From the NCBI RefSeq assembly GCF_018141425.1, contig NZ_CP058561.1, positions 3,348,001 through 3,412,000 on the forward strand: a DNA stretch of 64,000 nt, given 5' to 3'. Positions within the stretch are counted from its first letter, which is position 1; each line of letters begins with the position of its first letter. This stretch comes from Vallitalea guaymasensis. GTDB lineage: Bacteria > Bacillota > Clostridia > Lachnospirales > Vallitaleaceae. The position numbers and the translations under genes were made by a program. This document shows, one piece after another, positions 8,673 to 17,922 of the stretch. Below the pieces are notes generated by a model. That model was not told the origin of the DNA. It did no database searches and worked only from the letters and a program-made list of their open reading frames with translations.

Positions 8673-8745
8673 TACTTGAAATATATAACATTAATGCTTC
8701 TTTTTATAAGACATAAATAAGCACCATACAGAAGAGGGATAGATA

Positions 8746-11052
8746 ATGTATATAGCAGATAAGAATTTTATTAAAGGATGTTTTAGAAGAGAAAGATATA
8801 TTGTATATCAAAAGATAAAGCAATATCAATATATAGATGTCACAGCAGACATAATAACACAAAATAAATATATAAAAGATGAACTTGCTGAAAAACTATA
8901 TAAAAAAGGTATAATCGGGGATCTACAATATCATGAATATATGGATGAATTAGAAGATTTCTTCATGTTCTTATCAGATATGAATGAAAAAACAGATGCA
9001 ATGATCTATGATCAAGTAATTAAAAAAAGATATAGGTACTTTGGACAAGATTGCATAGATTATGTAAAAGAAGCTATCAGTAATTCATATTCTTATGGTG
9101 AGATAAATGGAATAGACCAAAGTGATATATTGAATAGATTACAGGAAAAGAATAAAAATGTATATTTAGTGGCTGACAATTATGCTTATGTAGCACAACT
9201 AATTACATTTCTCAATAAGATAAAAGACAACTTCAAAAAAGTATATGTTATCACAAAAGAAAAAGATAATTTTACTTTTATACCTACTAAGGAAGATATT
9301 GTTCAATATATAAGAGAAACTGATCAAGATATTAACATAGGAGATATAACTTTTGTAATAGATGAAGACTGTGACTATGGATTTGATCTTAGTAAATTGG
9401 AAGTTGATAATCCAGATGATATTTTGATCGGATTTGGAGAATGGTGCTTAGAGTCATTCAAAGAGCTTAATATAGATTCCTTTGTATGTTGTAGATCAGA
9501 AAAATTAGTGACTAGAGCATTGACAAATGCTCTTAGAGAAGATGAGTTGCATTTTATTTATATCCATAAGGGTTACAATATATTTAACTATGTCAGTATG
9601 GTAGAAAAAACAGAATTAAATTATAAAATGTTAAGTTGGATATATGATTGTATAGGGATGGAAGCATATGAAAAAGATATAAATACTTTGTTTGAGGAAT
9701 TTCCTAACGTATTTTTTAACTCTAATTCCCATGAAATAATAGAGTTACAAGATATTAATAAGGTAAAAGAAGATGAACAGTATGATGTGTACAATAAAGA
9801 AGAGATTAGACAACAGAAAATAAAAAAACATATTGGTAATAATTTTAAAGGTGTACATCTAAATGATTATCTTTTTAAAGATAGATGGTCCAATGATGTT
9901 AAAGTAGACTATATAGAAATTGATAATAAAAAAGATATCAATGTTAGAATTAATACGTTTACCAGCGCAGTTGACCCAAGAGGTTTCTTTAAAAGGCAAA
10001 AAGAAGGAAATTATATTGCCTCAAACTTCTTGTTTTTTATTACACCTAAGACAATAGAGTTATATAACAGATTAAGGGATTCAAGGGAAAAAGAAAGAAT
10101 TAATAAATATGGCTGGCATATTGATTATAAATATGAAAATAACCAGTTGAAACCAGTTGAAACATTTCCATTGTACAATAAAGCTGCAATTGGTAAAAAG
10201 AAAAATGGTGGTATAGAATTCTTTAGAAAACAATTATCAGCTGGTAAAATCATTCTTAATGGAACTGAGATACAATGGGATGATGAAGATATTAATGTAA
10301 ATGATGAAAGAGATGTAATTATTTATACACCTATGGGTGAAGATAAAAATGAAGTAGATTATAACAGCTATACTAAAATAGTTGGTGAAAATAGAGTAAA
10401 TATTATATGTGTTGATGATTTTGTTGTTACCATCAGAAAGGGAGATGTAGTATTACCTAGTATAGGAGTAGTAGTATCTCTTAGCCAAGAGAAATGGGAA
10501 AAGCTATTCAATGAAGCTTTATTTGACAAGGATGGCTATATGGATATTAAGGATATATCTTATCAATTATACTTAAAAAATTCAGATGAATATGAATGGT
10601 GTTATGGTGGAGGAATGTTCTTAATATATGAAGGTAAAGCATTTGATGATTGGACGAAACTTGAGAAAGAATTCTACCAAGAGGGATGGTTGACAAGATT
10701 ATCTATGCAGACTCAGGAATCTGAAATTCATAAAATAGAAAAACATCCAAGAACAGTTATCGGAGTAACTGGCGATAATAAGTTTTTCATTATGGTTTGT
10801 TCAGGTCGAAGTAAAAAAAGTGCTGGGGCTAATTACTATGAATTGATTGAAATAGCAAAAGATATATTTGGAGATATAAAATATCTTATGAATATTGATG
10901 GGGGAGGATCTTCTTTCCTAGCATATATAACACAGAATGAGTTATTCGAACTCAATGATATAGCTCAATCTAATAATACATGTGCCGGTGTAATAAGACC
11001 AGTTAATTCCATTATGACAATTGACTTAAACGCTACGTTACAACCTAGTTAA
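8746..11052 (+). CDS. Large protein with C-terminal phosphodiester glycosidase (NAGPA-like) domain
   Basis: 768 residues without a signal peptide or clear membrane segment. The C-terminal part (about 560-765) resembles the phosphodiester glycosidase/NAGPA family: HPRTVIGVTGDNKFFIMVCSGR then MNIDGGGSSFLAY, the family's Asp-Gly-Gly-Gly-Ser-Ser signature. The mammalian relative removes GlcNAc from a GlcNAc-phosphate diester. The first roughly 350 residues match nothing I know; they include Lys/Asp-rich segments and an alpha/beta-like stretch (NVYLVADNYAYVAQLITFLNKI). It ends the importer operon, so it may act on the imported sugar inside the cell. ATG start with AGAGGG upstream. Confidence 0.65.
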   Translation: MYIADKNFIKGCFRRERYIVYQKIKQYQYIDVTADIITQNKYIKDELAEKLYKKGIIGDLQYHEYMDELEDFFMFLSDMNEKTDAMIYDQVIKKRYRYFGQDCIDYVKEAISNSYSYGEINGIDQSDILNRLQEKNKNVYLVADNYAYVAQLITFLNKIKDNFKKVYVITKEKDNFTFIPTKEDIVQYIRETDQDINIGDITFVIDEDCDYGFDLSKLEVDNPDDILIGFGEWCLESFKELNIDSFVCCRSEKLVTRALTNALREDELHFIYIHKGYNIFNYVSMVEKTELNYKMLSWIYDCIGMEAYEKDINTLFEEFPNVFFNSNSHEIIELQDINKVKEDEQYDVYNKEEIRQQKIKKHIGNNFKGVHLNDYLFKDRWSNDVKVDYIEIDNKKDINVRINTFTSAVDPRGFFKRQKEGNYIASNFLFFITPKTIELYNRLRDSREKERINKYGWHIDYKYENNQLKPVETFPLYNKAAIGKKKNGGIEFFRKQLSAGKIILNGTEIQWDDEDINVNDERDVIIYTPMGEDKNEVDYNSYTKIVGENRVNIICVDDFVVTIRKGDVVLPSIGVVVSLSQEKWEKLFNEALFDKDGYMDIKDISYQLYLKNSDEYEWCYGGGMFLIYEGKAFDDWTKLEKEFYQEGWLTRLSMQTQESEIHKIEKHPRTVIGVTGDNKFFIMVCSGRSKKSAGANYYELIEIAKDIFGDIKYLMNIDGGGSSFLAYITQNELFELNDIAQSNNTCAGVIRPVNSIMTIDLNATLQPS

Positions 11053-11120
11053 TACTTAATATAAAATAAACTTAGCTAGTAATTTATGTAAACTAATTTG
11101 AGTAATATTTATAAATAAAA

Positions 11121-11160
11121 GGGCTGTAGGATAAATAAACCCAATATATCCCACAGCTCT
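11121..11160 (-). terminator. Terminator of the minus-strand hydrolase gene
   Basis: Imperfect stem AGAGCTGTGGGATA with TATCCTACAGCCC, read on the minus strand, then TTTTATTT. It lies between the converging genes at 8746-11052 and 11232-12647 and may stop transcription from both sides, though the T-tract serves the minus strand. Confidence 0.75.
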
Positions 11161-11231
11161 TAAAAAAATCTTATTTGTTTAGATGAATATAAGGTTTCCC
11201 TTTATGTGCAAATGAAGCTATCCAATGAATC

Positions 11232-12647
11232 TTAATTAGAAGAAATCCATTCTGAGATATCCCTAATAACTTTGTCATCAACTCTGGAAGGTACAAAATA
11301 TTCATCTGGATTAGGAGTACCTTCACCTTTCATGAACAAATGATTAAGTCCGTCATATAATTTCATTGTTACATTATCTTTTGACTCCAAGCTTTCTTTC
11401 CACATATTAAAGTCTTCTAAAGTAACTTGATAATCTCTTTTACCCTGTAAAAATAGCATTGGTTTAGTAATGTCTTTTGCGACTATAGCAGGTTTATAAT
11501 CTTTTAGATCAAGGTAATAAGCTTTGCCTACTCCACCCAAATCTGCAGTTGTATAATTACTGGATTCATCAATATTTTTAACTTTATCGTAGACACTTTG
11601 ATAATAATCAATTTGCTGTTGTTCTTCATCAGTAATCTTACCATCTAGATTAGATAAATAAGGTATTTGATATACCAATAAATCTTCCATAGGTCTAGAA
11701 GGACCAGCAAATACAATATAACCACTTGCGTCTGGAATCTCATTAGCTATACGAGGCATCAAGTAACCACTGAGACTATGACCAAGTACATAAACACCCG
11801 AAGCATTAATATCTTTGTTATCTAGAATATAATCGTATGCATATACCACATCATCTATGGTTTCATCATAAACGGTCAATTCCTCTTGTTCTGATATCCA
11901 TTTATCACGGTGAGCAAATACTCTTTTATCATATCTAAGAACTCCAATACCTTTACTTGCAAGTCCGTATGCAATATCTCGAAATGGCTTGTTTGGTCCA
12001 ACAGTTTCATCTTTATCATTTGGACCAGAACCATGTACAAGAATAACGACAGGATATTCATCTTTATCTTTTGGAATAGTTAACAATCCAGGTAGTCTAT
12101 ACTCTTCTTCACCAAATTCAACAGCTATTTCTTTAACATTCTCAGGAACACTTACTTCTTCTACATCTTGAGCTGGTGTCAAGGAAAAACCTTCAATAAC
12201 CTTATCTTTATTAAATGATACAGTACAGTTGATATTAGATTTACTATACTTATTTGTTATAATAACTATTTTATTATTATCTTGTTCCACTACTTGTGTA
12301 GATAATACTTTTTCAAATTCACCAGCTAAATTATTAATCTGGCTGTCTGCTGATTTTAGCATTTTTACATTAACCATTTGTTTCAATTGAGCAGAATAAT
12401 TAAAGTTGTTACTAACGAATTCAAAATTTTTATCCATAAAAGCTTTATTCAGGCTTGTAGCAATTTCTTCTTCAGTGCCATCTACCAATACATCATTATC
12501 TGATTGACCTTCATCAGTAGTATCATCTTTTGCTTCTTGTTCATCATTAATCACGTTTTGGGCATCTTCATTATTTTGTTGTTCAGTCCCTTTACAACCA
12601 ACTAATATCATTGCAATTATTGTTAATGAAATAATAAATCTTTTCAT
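11232..12647 (-). CDS. Secreted lipoprotein alpha/beta hydrolase with DUF3887-like domain
   Basis: 471 residues. A lipoprotein signal (MKRFIISLTIIAMILVGCK, Cys18) and an Asp/Glu/Gln-rich linker are followed by a DUF3887-like domain (about 55-160) and an alpha/beta hydrolase domain with the oxyanion motif HGSGPNDKDE and nucleophile elbow GHSLSG (Ser291); the His is probably in GLNHLF. Family members include dienelactone-type and X-Pro-type serine hydrolases anchored outside the cell. Substrate unknown. It stands alone between a sugar operon and the cobalamin genes. SD AGGAGTG on the minus strand precedes ATG. Confidence 0.85.
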   Translation of the reverse strand: MKRFIISLTIIAMILVGCKGTEQQNNEDAQNVINDEQEAKDDTTDEGQSDNDVLVDGTEEEIATSLNKAFMDKNFEFVSNNFNYSAQLKQMVNVKMLKSADSQINNLAGEFEKVLSTQVVEQDNNKIVIITNKYSKSNINCTVSFNKDKVIEGFSLTPAQDVEEVSVPENVKEIAVEFGEEEYRLPGLLTIPKDKDEYPVVILVHGSGPNDKDETVGPNKPFRDIAYGLASKGIGVLRYDKRVFAHRDKWISEQEELTVYDETIDDVVYAYDYILDNKDINASGVYVLGHSLSGYLMPRIANEIPDASGYIVFAGPSRPMEDLLVYQIPYLSNLDGKITDEEQQQIDYYQSVYDKVKNIDESSNYTTADLGGVGKAYYLDLKDYKPAIVAKDITKPMLFLQGKRDYQVTLEDFNMWKESLESKDNVTMKLYDGLNHLFMKGEGTPNPDEYFVPSRVDDKVIRDISEWISSN

Positions 12648-12740
12648 ATTAAATCACTCCTTATATACTTATTAGATTATTAGACAAACATCTAAATAAT
12701 TAACTTGAGTATAATCCAAAAACTTATTTGTGTCAAGTTA

Positions 12741-12769
12741 TTGATTTTATATTTGTTATAGAATATAAT
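12741..12769 (+). promoter_or_regulatory. Promoter upstream of cobalamin riboswitch
   Basis: TTGATT (12741-12746), 17 bases, TATAAT (12764-12769); about 55 bases before the riboswitch begins. The next genes on this strand are the cob genes. Confidence 0.65.
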
Positions 12770-12825
12770 GATTTCATATATATAATTTAATATATGCTCA
12801 CCAATATTATTTATAATATGTAAAA

Positions 12826-12980
12826 GTGAGTTAAGTAATCTATATTTATAAGGAAACTGGTGAAAATCCAGTACAGCCACCGCTACTGTATTTACTACTA
12901 ATGCAATAAAAGCCACTGAATCAGCATTTGGGAAGGCATTGCATTAGGCTTATGTATAAGTCAGGATACTTACATGGATT
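12826..12980 (+). ncRNA. Cobalamin (AdoCbl) riboswitch
   Basis: Conserved parts appear in order: AAGGAAACTGGTGAAAATCC, CAGCCACCGCTACTGTA (a close version of the GCCACTG/CCCGCTACTGT core), a peripheral stem ATGCAAT (12901-12907) with ATTGCAT (12938-12944) enclosing AAGCCACTGA, and the closing AGTCAGGATACTTACATGG. It sits about 210 bases before cobQ. In this class cobalamin binding stops expression of synthesis or transport genes, so the cob genes are expected to be shut off by their product. Confidence 0.93.
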
Positions 12981-12992
12981 ACTATGTATATT

Positions 12993-13030
12993 AAATCCAG
13001 ATTGCGTGTGGAGATATGGGTTTGTTTTAA
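12993..13030 (+). terminator. Possible riboswitch expression-platform hairpin
   Basis: AAATCCA (12993-12999) can pair with TGGGTTT (13017-13023), followed by GTTTTAA. A weak terminator-like stem at the right distance behind the riboswitch. Whether control is by termination or translation cannot be decided. Confidence 0.4.
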
Positions 13031-13192
13031 TGTATATTTATGGTACATATATTAATTCTTTAAACATTTCTGCAAACATTATCCCCCATTAGAGCAAAAA
13101 ATATTGTAAGTTCCTTATTACAACCAATAACTTGATAAAGATTAGAAAGTACTAATAAAAATGCATCTAGCATAAAAAAATGGAGTGATAAA

Positions 13193-14680
13193 ATGAATAA
13201 TATTATGTTTCAGGGAACAGCTTCTACCGTTGGTAAAAGTATACTTACTGCTGCTTTGTGCAGAATTTTAAATGATGATGGAATTAGTGTAGCTCCATTC
13301 AAATCACAAAATATGGCGCTAAATTCTTTTGTAACAGAAGATGGGAACGAAATGGGCAGAGCCCAAGTTGTACAAGCTGAAGCCGCTCGTATAAAACCTA
13401 CTGTCGAAATGAATCCAATCCTACTAAAACCAACAAGTGATGTTGGAAGTCAAGTAATATTGAATGGTAAGATATTCAAGAATATGTGCGCAAAAGATTA
13501 CTTCGGCACAAAAGCAGGATTAAAAGACCATATAGTAGAAGCTTACAACAAGTTACAATCCAAGTATGATGTCATTGTATTAGAAGGAGCAGGAAGTCCA
13601 GCAGAAATTAATCTTAGGGAAAATGATATAGTCAACATGGGTATGGCTGAGATGGTAGACGCTCCAGTAATACTTATTGGTGACATTGATAAAGGTGGAG
13701 TATTTGCCTCAATCTATGGAACAGTCATGCTCCTTGAACCAGAAGAAAGAAAAAGAATCAAAGGATACATAATAAATAAATTCAGAGGAGACGAGAAAAT
13801 TCTCCAGCCAGGCATAGATATGTTCTACGAAAAACTACAAATACCATGTCTAGGAGTAATTCCCTTTGAACCATTAAAAATAGATGATGAAGACAGCGTT
13901 ACAGAAAGATTTGATAGAAAAGCAGAAGGAGACATCATAATTGGAGTTCTCCGTTTACCATACATGTCCAATTTCACAGATTTCACTGTCTTTGAATTAG
14001 AAGAAGGAGTATCCGTAAGATACATAAAAGAAAACGAAGACTTTGAAGGCATAGACCTATTAGTCATACCAGGCAGTAAAAATACCCTAAAAGATATGGA
14101 ATACATACACAATTCATCCCTAAAAGCAGGTATCTATAGAGCCCACAGAAATGATATCCCCATAATTGGTATATGCGGAGGCTATCAAATGCTCGGAGAA
14201 ACTATAACCGACGAAAAAGGCGTAGAAACTGTCATGAACAGTATAAATGGTCTAGGTCTATTAGAAATAAAAACAGAAATGGAAGAAATCAAACAAACAA
14301 CCCAAATAACAGGAAACATAATGCTGGAAATCCCCTTCGCAAAAAAATCCTGTAACCTAAAAGTAAACGGATACGAAATCCACATGGGTAAAACTTACCT
14401 AATGGGCGAAAGTACTCCCCTAATCAAACTACAAGATAACAGATTAGACGGAGCCATCAACGCCAAGAAAAATGTTTTCGGAACATATCTACACGGAATA
14501 TTCGATAACGATGAACTAAGAAAACAAATACTCGATAACATAAGAAAGAAAAAAGGACTAGATTGCAACAACAACATAGACTACGCAAAATTAAAAGACA
14601 TGGAATACGATAAACTAGCAAATCTAGTACGTAAACATATCGACCTAGAAAAAATAAAAGACATTATTTACAACAATTAG
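13193..14680 (+). CDS. cobQ: Cobyric acid synthase
   Basis: 495 residues, normal size for CobQ/CbiP, which amidates adenosylcobyrinic diamide at four side chains with glutamine and ATP. The N-terminal nucleotide-binding domain begins MFQGTASTVGKS; the C-terminal glutaminase domain has the nucleophile in GICGGYQMLG (Cys328) and His434 in YLHGIF. First gene behind the cobalamin riboswitch. Base use changes along the gene: its 3' half is rich in A and C on the coding strand, unlike cobU, cobS and cobC downstream, which are G/T-rich. Start ATG with TGGAGTG upstream. Confidence 0.95.
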   Translation: MNNIMFQGTASTVGKSILTAALCRILNDDGISVAPFKSQNMALNSFVTEDGNEMGRAQVVQAEAARIKPTVEMNPILLKPTSDVGSQVILNGKIFKNMCAKDYFGTKAGLKDHIVEAYNKLQSKYDVIVLEGAGSPAEINLRENDIVNMGMAEMVDAPVILIGDIDKGGVFASIYGTVMLLEPEERKRIKGYIINKFRGDEKILQPGIDMFYEKLQIPCLGVIPFEPLKIDDEDSVTERFDRKAEGDIIIGVLRLPYMSNFTDFTVFELEEGVSVRYIKENEDFEGIDLLVIPGSKNTLKDMEYIHNSSLKAGIYRAHRNDIPIIGICGGYQMLGETITDEKGVETVMNSINGLGLLEIKTEMEEIKQTTQITGNIMLEIPFAKKSCNLKVNGYEIHMGKTYLMGESTPLIKLQDNRLDGAINAKKNVFGTYLHGIFDNDELRKQILDNIRKKKGLDCNNNIDYAKLKDMEYDKLANLVRKHIDLEKIKDIIYNN

Positions 14681-14721
14681 TTCCAATAAAAAAAGAAGTT
14701 GACAAACAAAACTAATTATAC

Positions 14722-14766
14722 ATATTGAACTTAAACAGCTATAAACCATTTTAACAAGTTCAATAT
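14722..14766 (+). terminator. AT-rich hairpin after cobQ
   Basis: ATATTGAACTT (14722-14732) pairs perfectly with AAGTTCAATAT (14756-14766), followed by ATTTTACTTAATTT. This may be a weak terminator or an mRNA-stabilising stem between cobQ and cbiB. Confidence 0.45.
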
Positions 14767-14813
14767 ATTTTACTTAATTTATAAATATATCTAACACTAC
14801 AATTACGGGTAGA

Positions 14814-14885
14814 AGGGTAAAGTGTTATAATCACGCAGACCGACCGCTTCTCAGGGTAAGGCAAGTGATTATAACACTTTACCCT
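14814..14885 (-). repeat. Stem-loop repeat, family A, copy 2
   Basis: A perfect 21 bp stem (14814-14834 with 14865-14885) encloses a 30-base loop. Reverse complemented, the loop is identical to that of copy 1 (526-555) at 28 of 30 positions. The outer stem is two bases shorter than in copy 1 on both arms, so the change is compensated. It sits between cobQ and cbiB, in opposite orientation to copy 1. Confidence 0.75.
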
Positions 14886-14935
14886 GACCCCCATTAATAT
14901 GTTAGCTAAAAAATTACATCTAAGAGGTGTTATCA

Positions 14936-15901
14936 TTGAAAGTTATTATAATAACATGTATTGCCCTAATACTTGACAGGATTTTCGGGGATCCACTAAA
15001 CATACCCCATCCTATCATCTACATAGGAAAACTAATAAGCAAACTAGAAAAAACTATAAGAAAAAGCAAAATACCTCTAAAAGCAGGTGGCTTCATCTTG
15101 CTTTTTGCAACAATAGGAATAACTGTATCTATGATTACTCTTCTATTATTTGCTTGCGGTAAAATACATCCTTATGTTAGAGATATTGTTACAACTTATC
15201 TCCTCTATACATCATTAGCAGCTAAATGTTTGAAGGATGAAGTTTTGAAAGTTTGGAAAGCCATAGATAAAGATGACCTTGATCTATCCAGAAAACAATT
15301 ATCCTATCTAGTAGGAAGAGATACCAATCACCTAACTAAAGAAGAGGTTATTAGAGGAGCCATCGAAACAACAGCAGAAAATACTGTAGACGGTATACTT
15401 GCACCTCTTATGTTTATAGGTATTGGATTCATATTCAATATGCCTGTACAATTTGTTTTTATGTACAAAGCAGTAAACACACTAGATTCAATGGTGGGAT
15501 ATCTCCATTCCCATTACAAAGATATAGGATTTGCTTCTGCTAAAACTGATGATATCTTTAATTATATTCCAGCTAGGATTGGAAGTTTTTTTATGTTATT
15601 GGCTGGAGGTATACTAGGATATAATTTCAGACAAGGATGGAAAATATTAAAAAGGGATAATAGAAATCATAAAAGCCCTAACTGCGGCTATCCAGAATCA
15701 GTAGTAGCAGGGTTATTAAATATACAAATAGGTGGAACCAACACATATTTTAATGAAGTTGTTGTAAAACCAGCAATAGGTGATATTGGAGAAGAACTAA
15801 GTGGAGAACATATAATAAAATCTACTAAGATTATGTATGTATCTGAGATTATTACAGTTGGAATGATTTGTTTAATATTATTAGTAGTATCTTTTATATA
15901 A
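14936..15901 (+). CDS. cbiB: Adenosylcobinamide-phosphate synthase CbiB/CobD
   Basis: About 321 residues; integral membrane protein that joins aminopropanol (phosphate) to cobyric acid. Family marks: DRIFGDPLNIPHPIIYIG near the N-terminus, TTAENTVDGILAPLMF in the middle, several hydrophobic segments, and NPxxGYPES-like SPNCGYPESVVAG. TTG 14936 with AAGAGGTG at 14922-14929 is the best start; the in-frame GTG at 14927 overlaps that ribosome binding site. Next in the pathway order after cobQ. Confidence 0.92.
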   Translation: MKVIIITCIALILDRIFGDPLNIPHPIIYIGKLISKLEKTIRKSKIPLKAGGFILLFATIGITVSMITLLLFACGKIHPYVRDIVTTYLLYTSLAAKCLKDEVLKVWKAIDKDDLDLSRKQLSYLVGRDTNHLTKEEVIRGAIETTAENTVDGILAPLMFIGIGFIFNMPVQFVFMYKAVNTLDSMVGYLHSHYKDIGFASAKTDDIFNYIPARIGSFFMLLAGGILGYNFRQGWKILKRDNRNHKSPNCGYPESVVAGLLNIQIGGTNTYFNEVVVKPAIGDIGEELSGEHIIKSTKIMYVSEIITVGMICLILLVVSFI

Positions 15902-15984
15902 TATTGATGGTATTTTAATTACGAGATTAGAATTATTGTTGGAGATTGACTTAATAGTTGTTAACATAGGAAGGAATGAACTCT

Positions 15985-17019
15985 ATGAATAAGCATGGTG
16001 GGTATTATGGTAACTCGGAAGTTGTTGATTATAGTGTTAACATCAATCCTTTAGGTTTACCAGATGATATTAGAGAGACTATAATATCTAGTATAGACAA
16101 TATAGGTAAATATCCTGATATTGGAGGAACTGCTGCAAAAGAAGCTGTAGCAAAATATATAAATGTTGATTCTAATAAAATAATTATGGGTAATGGTGCT
16201 AGTGAACTTATATATTTGTTTGCTAGAGCTGTGAAGCCTAAAAAGGTTCTTATTATTGAACCAACATTTAATGAATATAGGAGAGCTTTTTTATTGGCTG
16301 GCAGTGAGATAGATGATTATGTATTAGATAGTGATGATGATTTTAGGTTTAATATAGGTATGTTTTCTAGGAAGATGGAGACGTTTCAGCCGGATGTTGT
16401 AGTATTGTGTAATCCTAATAATCCTACGGGAAAATATCTTGGAGTAGACATAGTTAGTAAAATAGTAGATCTAGTAAAGAGAGAAAACAGTTTTTTGTTT
16501 ATTGATGAATCTTTTGTTGAATTTACTGGATATGAGCCTGTTGGGAATTGTACAGGTTATGAACATGTGTTTTCTCTTAGATCCATGACTAAGTATTATG
16601 CTGTGCCTGGATTGAGAATAGGTTATGGGGTGACTAATGATAAGGTTGTAGAAAAGATGGAAGAATATAAGGAGCCTTGGACTATGAATACTTTTGCTCT
16701 TGATATTGTGCCAAAGGTTATTGGAGATAATGATTTTTGTGAAAAAGTTAATAATTGGGTAAAAAGAGAAAGAGAATATATGTATAAGGGATTATGTAAT
16801 GTAAGTAATCTTAAGGTGTATAAGAGTTATAGTAATTTCTTTTTATGTAAGTTGGATTATTTCTCGGGAAATATGTTGAATTTGGAATTATTGAAGGATA
16901 ATATGTATGTTAGGGTTTGTGATGATTTTAAATCGTTGAGTGAGGAGTTTGTTAGGATTGCGGTTAAGAGGCATGGGGATAATGAAAAGCTGGTTAGAAG
17001 ATTAAATAAAATTTTGTAG
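15985..17019 (+). CDS. cobD: Threonine-phosphate decarboxylase-like aminotransferase CobD
   Basis: About 344 residues, PLP-dependent class I/II aminotransferase fold resembling HisC. The start HGGYYGNSEVVDYSVNINPLG matches L-threonine-O-3-phosphate decarboxylase, which makes aminopropanol phosphate for the nucleotide loop. Substrate-binding CNPNNPTGKYL and the PLP-lysine motif SMTKYYAVPGLRIGYG are present. ATG 15985 is chosen because AGGAAGGA at 15968-15975 is nine bases away; the in-frame ATG at 15976 is too close. Histidinol-phosphate aminotransferase is the alternative but the cob context favours CobD. Confidence 0.88.
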   Translation: MNKHGGYYGNSEVVDYSVNINPLGLPDDIRETIISSIDNIGKYPDIGGTAAKEAVAKYINVDSNKIIMGNGASELIYLFARAVKPKKVLIIEPTFNEYRRAFLLAGSEIDDYVLDSDDDFRFNIGMFSRKMETFQPDVVVLCNPNNPTGKYLGVDIVSKIVDLVKRENSFLFIDESFVEFTGYEPVGNCTGYEHVFSLRSMTKYYAVPGLRIGYGVTNDKVVEKMEEYKEPWTMNTFALDIVPKVIGDNDFCEKVNNWVKREREYMYKGLCNVSNLKVYKSYSNFFLCKLDYFSGNMLNLELLKDNMYVRVCDDFKSLSEEFVRIAVKRHGDNEKLVRRLNKIL

Positions 17020-17043
17020 ATTTTTATTTAGTGGTGAACTTCC

Positions 17044-17240
17044 GTAGGTTAAATATGTATACAAAACAGCTCTTAACAAATATTTGAAGAAAAACTAAAT
17101 TCGTTCCAAGAAACATTACTAAACCTTAACAACTCCTTCGTCAAACAGTTAAGGTTCTTAACGTAATATTTCTTTCCACTCATTAAGATTTTCTTTTCAA
17201 ATATTTATAAGTCGCTTTATTTGTATACATATTTACCTAC
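17044..17240. repeat. Large nested hairpin (family C), single copy
   Basis: A giant imperfect palindrome fills the spacer between cobD and cobU. The outer stem pairs 17044-17065 with 17220-17240 (GTAGGTTAAATATGTATACA side; one bulge); a second stem pairs AATATTTGAAGAAAA (about 17080-17095) with TTTTCTTTTCAAATATT (about 17190-17206); GAAACATTAC pairs with GTAATATTTC; the centre is ACCTTAAC (17123-17130) with GTTAAGGT (17148-17155). No similar copy was seen in the window. It may be a MITE-like remnant or a structured transcript. Confidence 0.6.
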
Positions 17241-17355
17241 TGGGGTAGTGGTGTGTGGAAAATTAGATTGAATGTTACAATGTATTATTAGTCAGCGTTT
17301 GTTTTGGATACAGAGATTAGTAATTTTGAATTTATTATAATGAGGAGTGAATGTT

Positions 17356-17922
17356 GTGGGAATTGTTATGGTAACTGGTGGTGCTCGTAGTGGTAAGAGT
17401 ACTTATGGAGAACAATTGGCTAAGGTTAGGGGTAGGAATATTGCTTATATTGCTACGGCTATTGTTACTGATAAGGATATGGAAGATAGGGTTAAGAAGC
17501 ATAGGAAGTCAAGACCTCAGGAGTGGTTGACTATTGAGAGGTATAAGGGGTTTGATAATATTGATAGGGATATAGTTATGTCAACTGATTTGTTTTTGTT
17601 GGATTGTATTACTACCATGGTGACTAATCTTATGTTTGATAAAGATATTGATTATGATAGTTGTAGTAATGAGGATATACAGATGGTGGAAGATTATGTT
17701 TTTGGTGAAGTCAAGAAGCTACTTGATTTTATGGAGAGTAATGGTAAGGAGATTATCTTAGTTACTAATGAAGTTGGGATGGGATTGGTTCCAGCTTATA
17801 GGTTAGGTAGTATATTTAGAGATATAGCGGGAAGAATTAATCAATATGTGGCAAGTAGAGCGGATGAGGTTTATTTTATGGTATCGTCAATACCTATGAA
17901 GATTAAGGGAGCTGATAAGTGA
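17356..17922 (+). CDS. cobU: Adenosylcobinamide kinase / guanylyltransferase
   Basis: About 188 residues, the usual CobU length. P-loop GGARSGKST near the N-terminus; the conserved block KKHRKSRPQEWLTIE carries the His that becomes guanylylated; ETNEVGMGLVP-type segment LVTNEVGMGLVPAYRLGSIFRDIAGRINQ is typical. It phosphorylates adenosylcobinamide and transfers GMP, giving AdoCbi-GDP for CobS. GTG 17356 is preferred since GAGGAG at 17342-17347 is eight bases away; GTG 17347 overlaps this site. The stop overlaps the start of cobS. Confidence 0.94.
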   Translation: MGIVMVTGGARSGKSTYGEQLAKVRGRNIAYIATAIVTDKDMEDRVKKHRKSRPQEWLTIERYKGFDNIDRDIVMSTDLFLLDCITTMVTNLMFDKDIDYDSCSNEDIQMVEDYVFGEVKKLLDFMESNGKEIILVTNEVGMGLVPAYRLGSIFRDIAGRINQYVASRADEVYFMVSSIPMKIKGADK

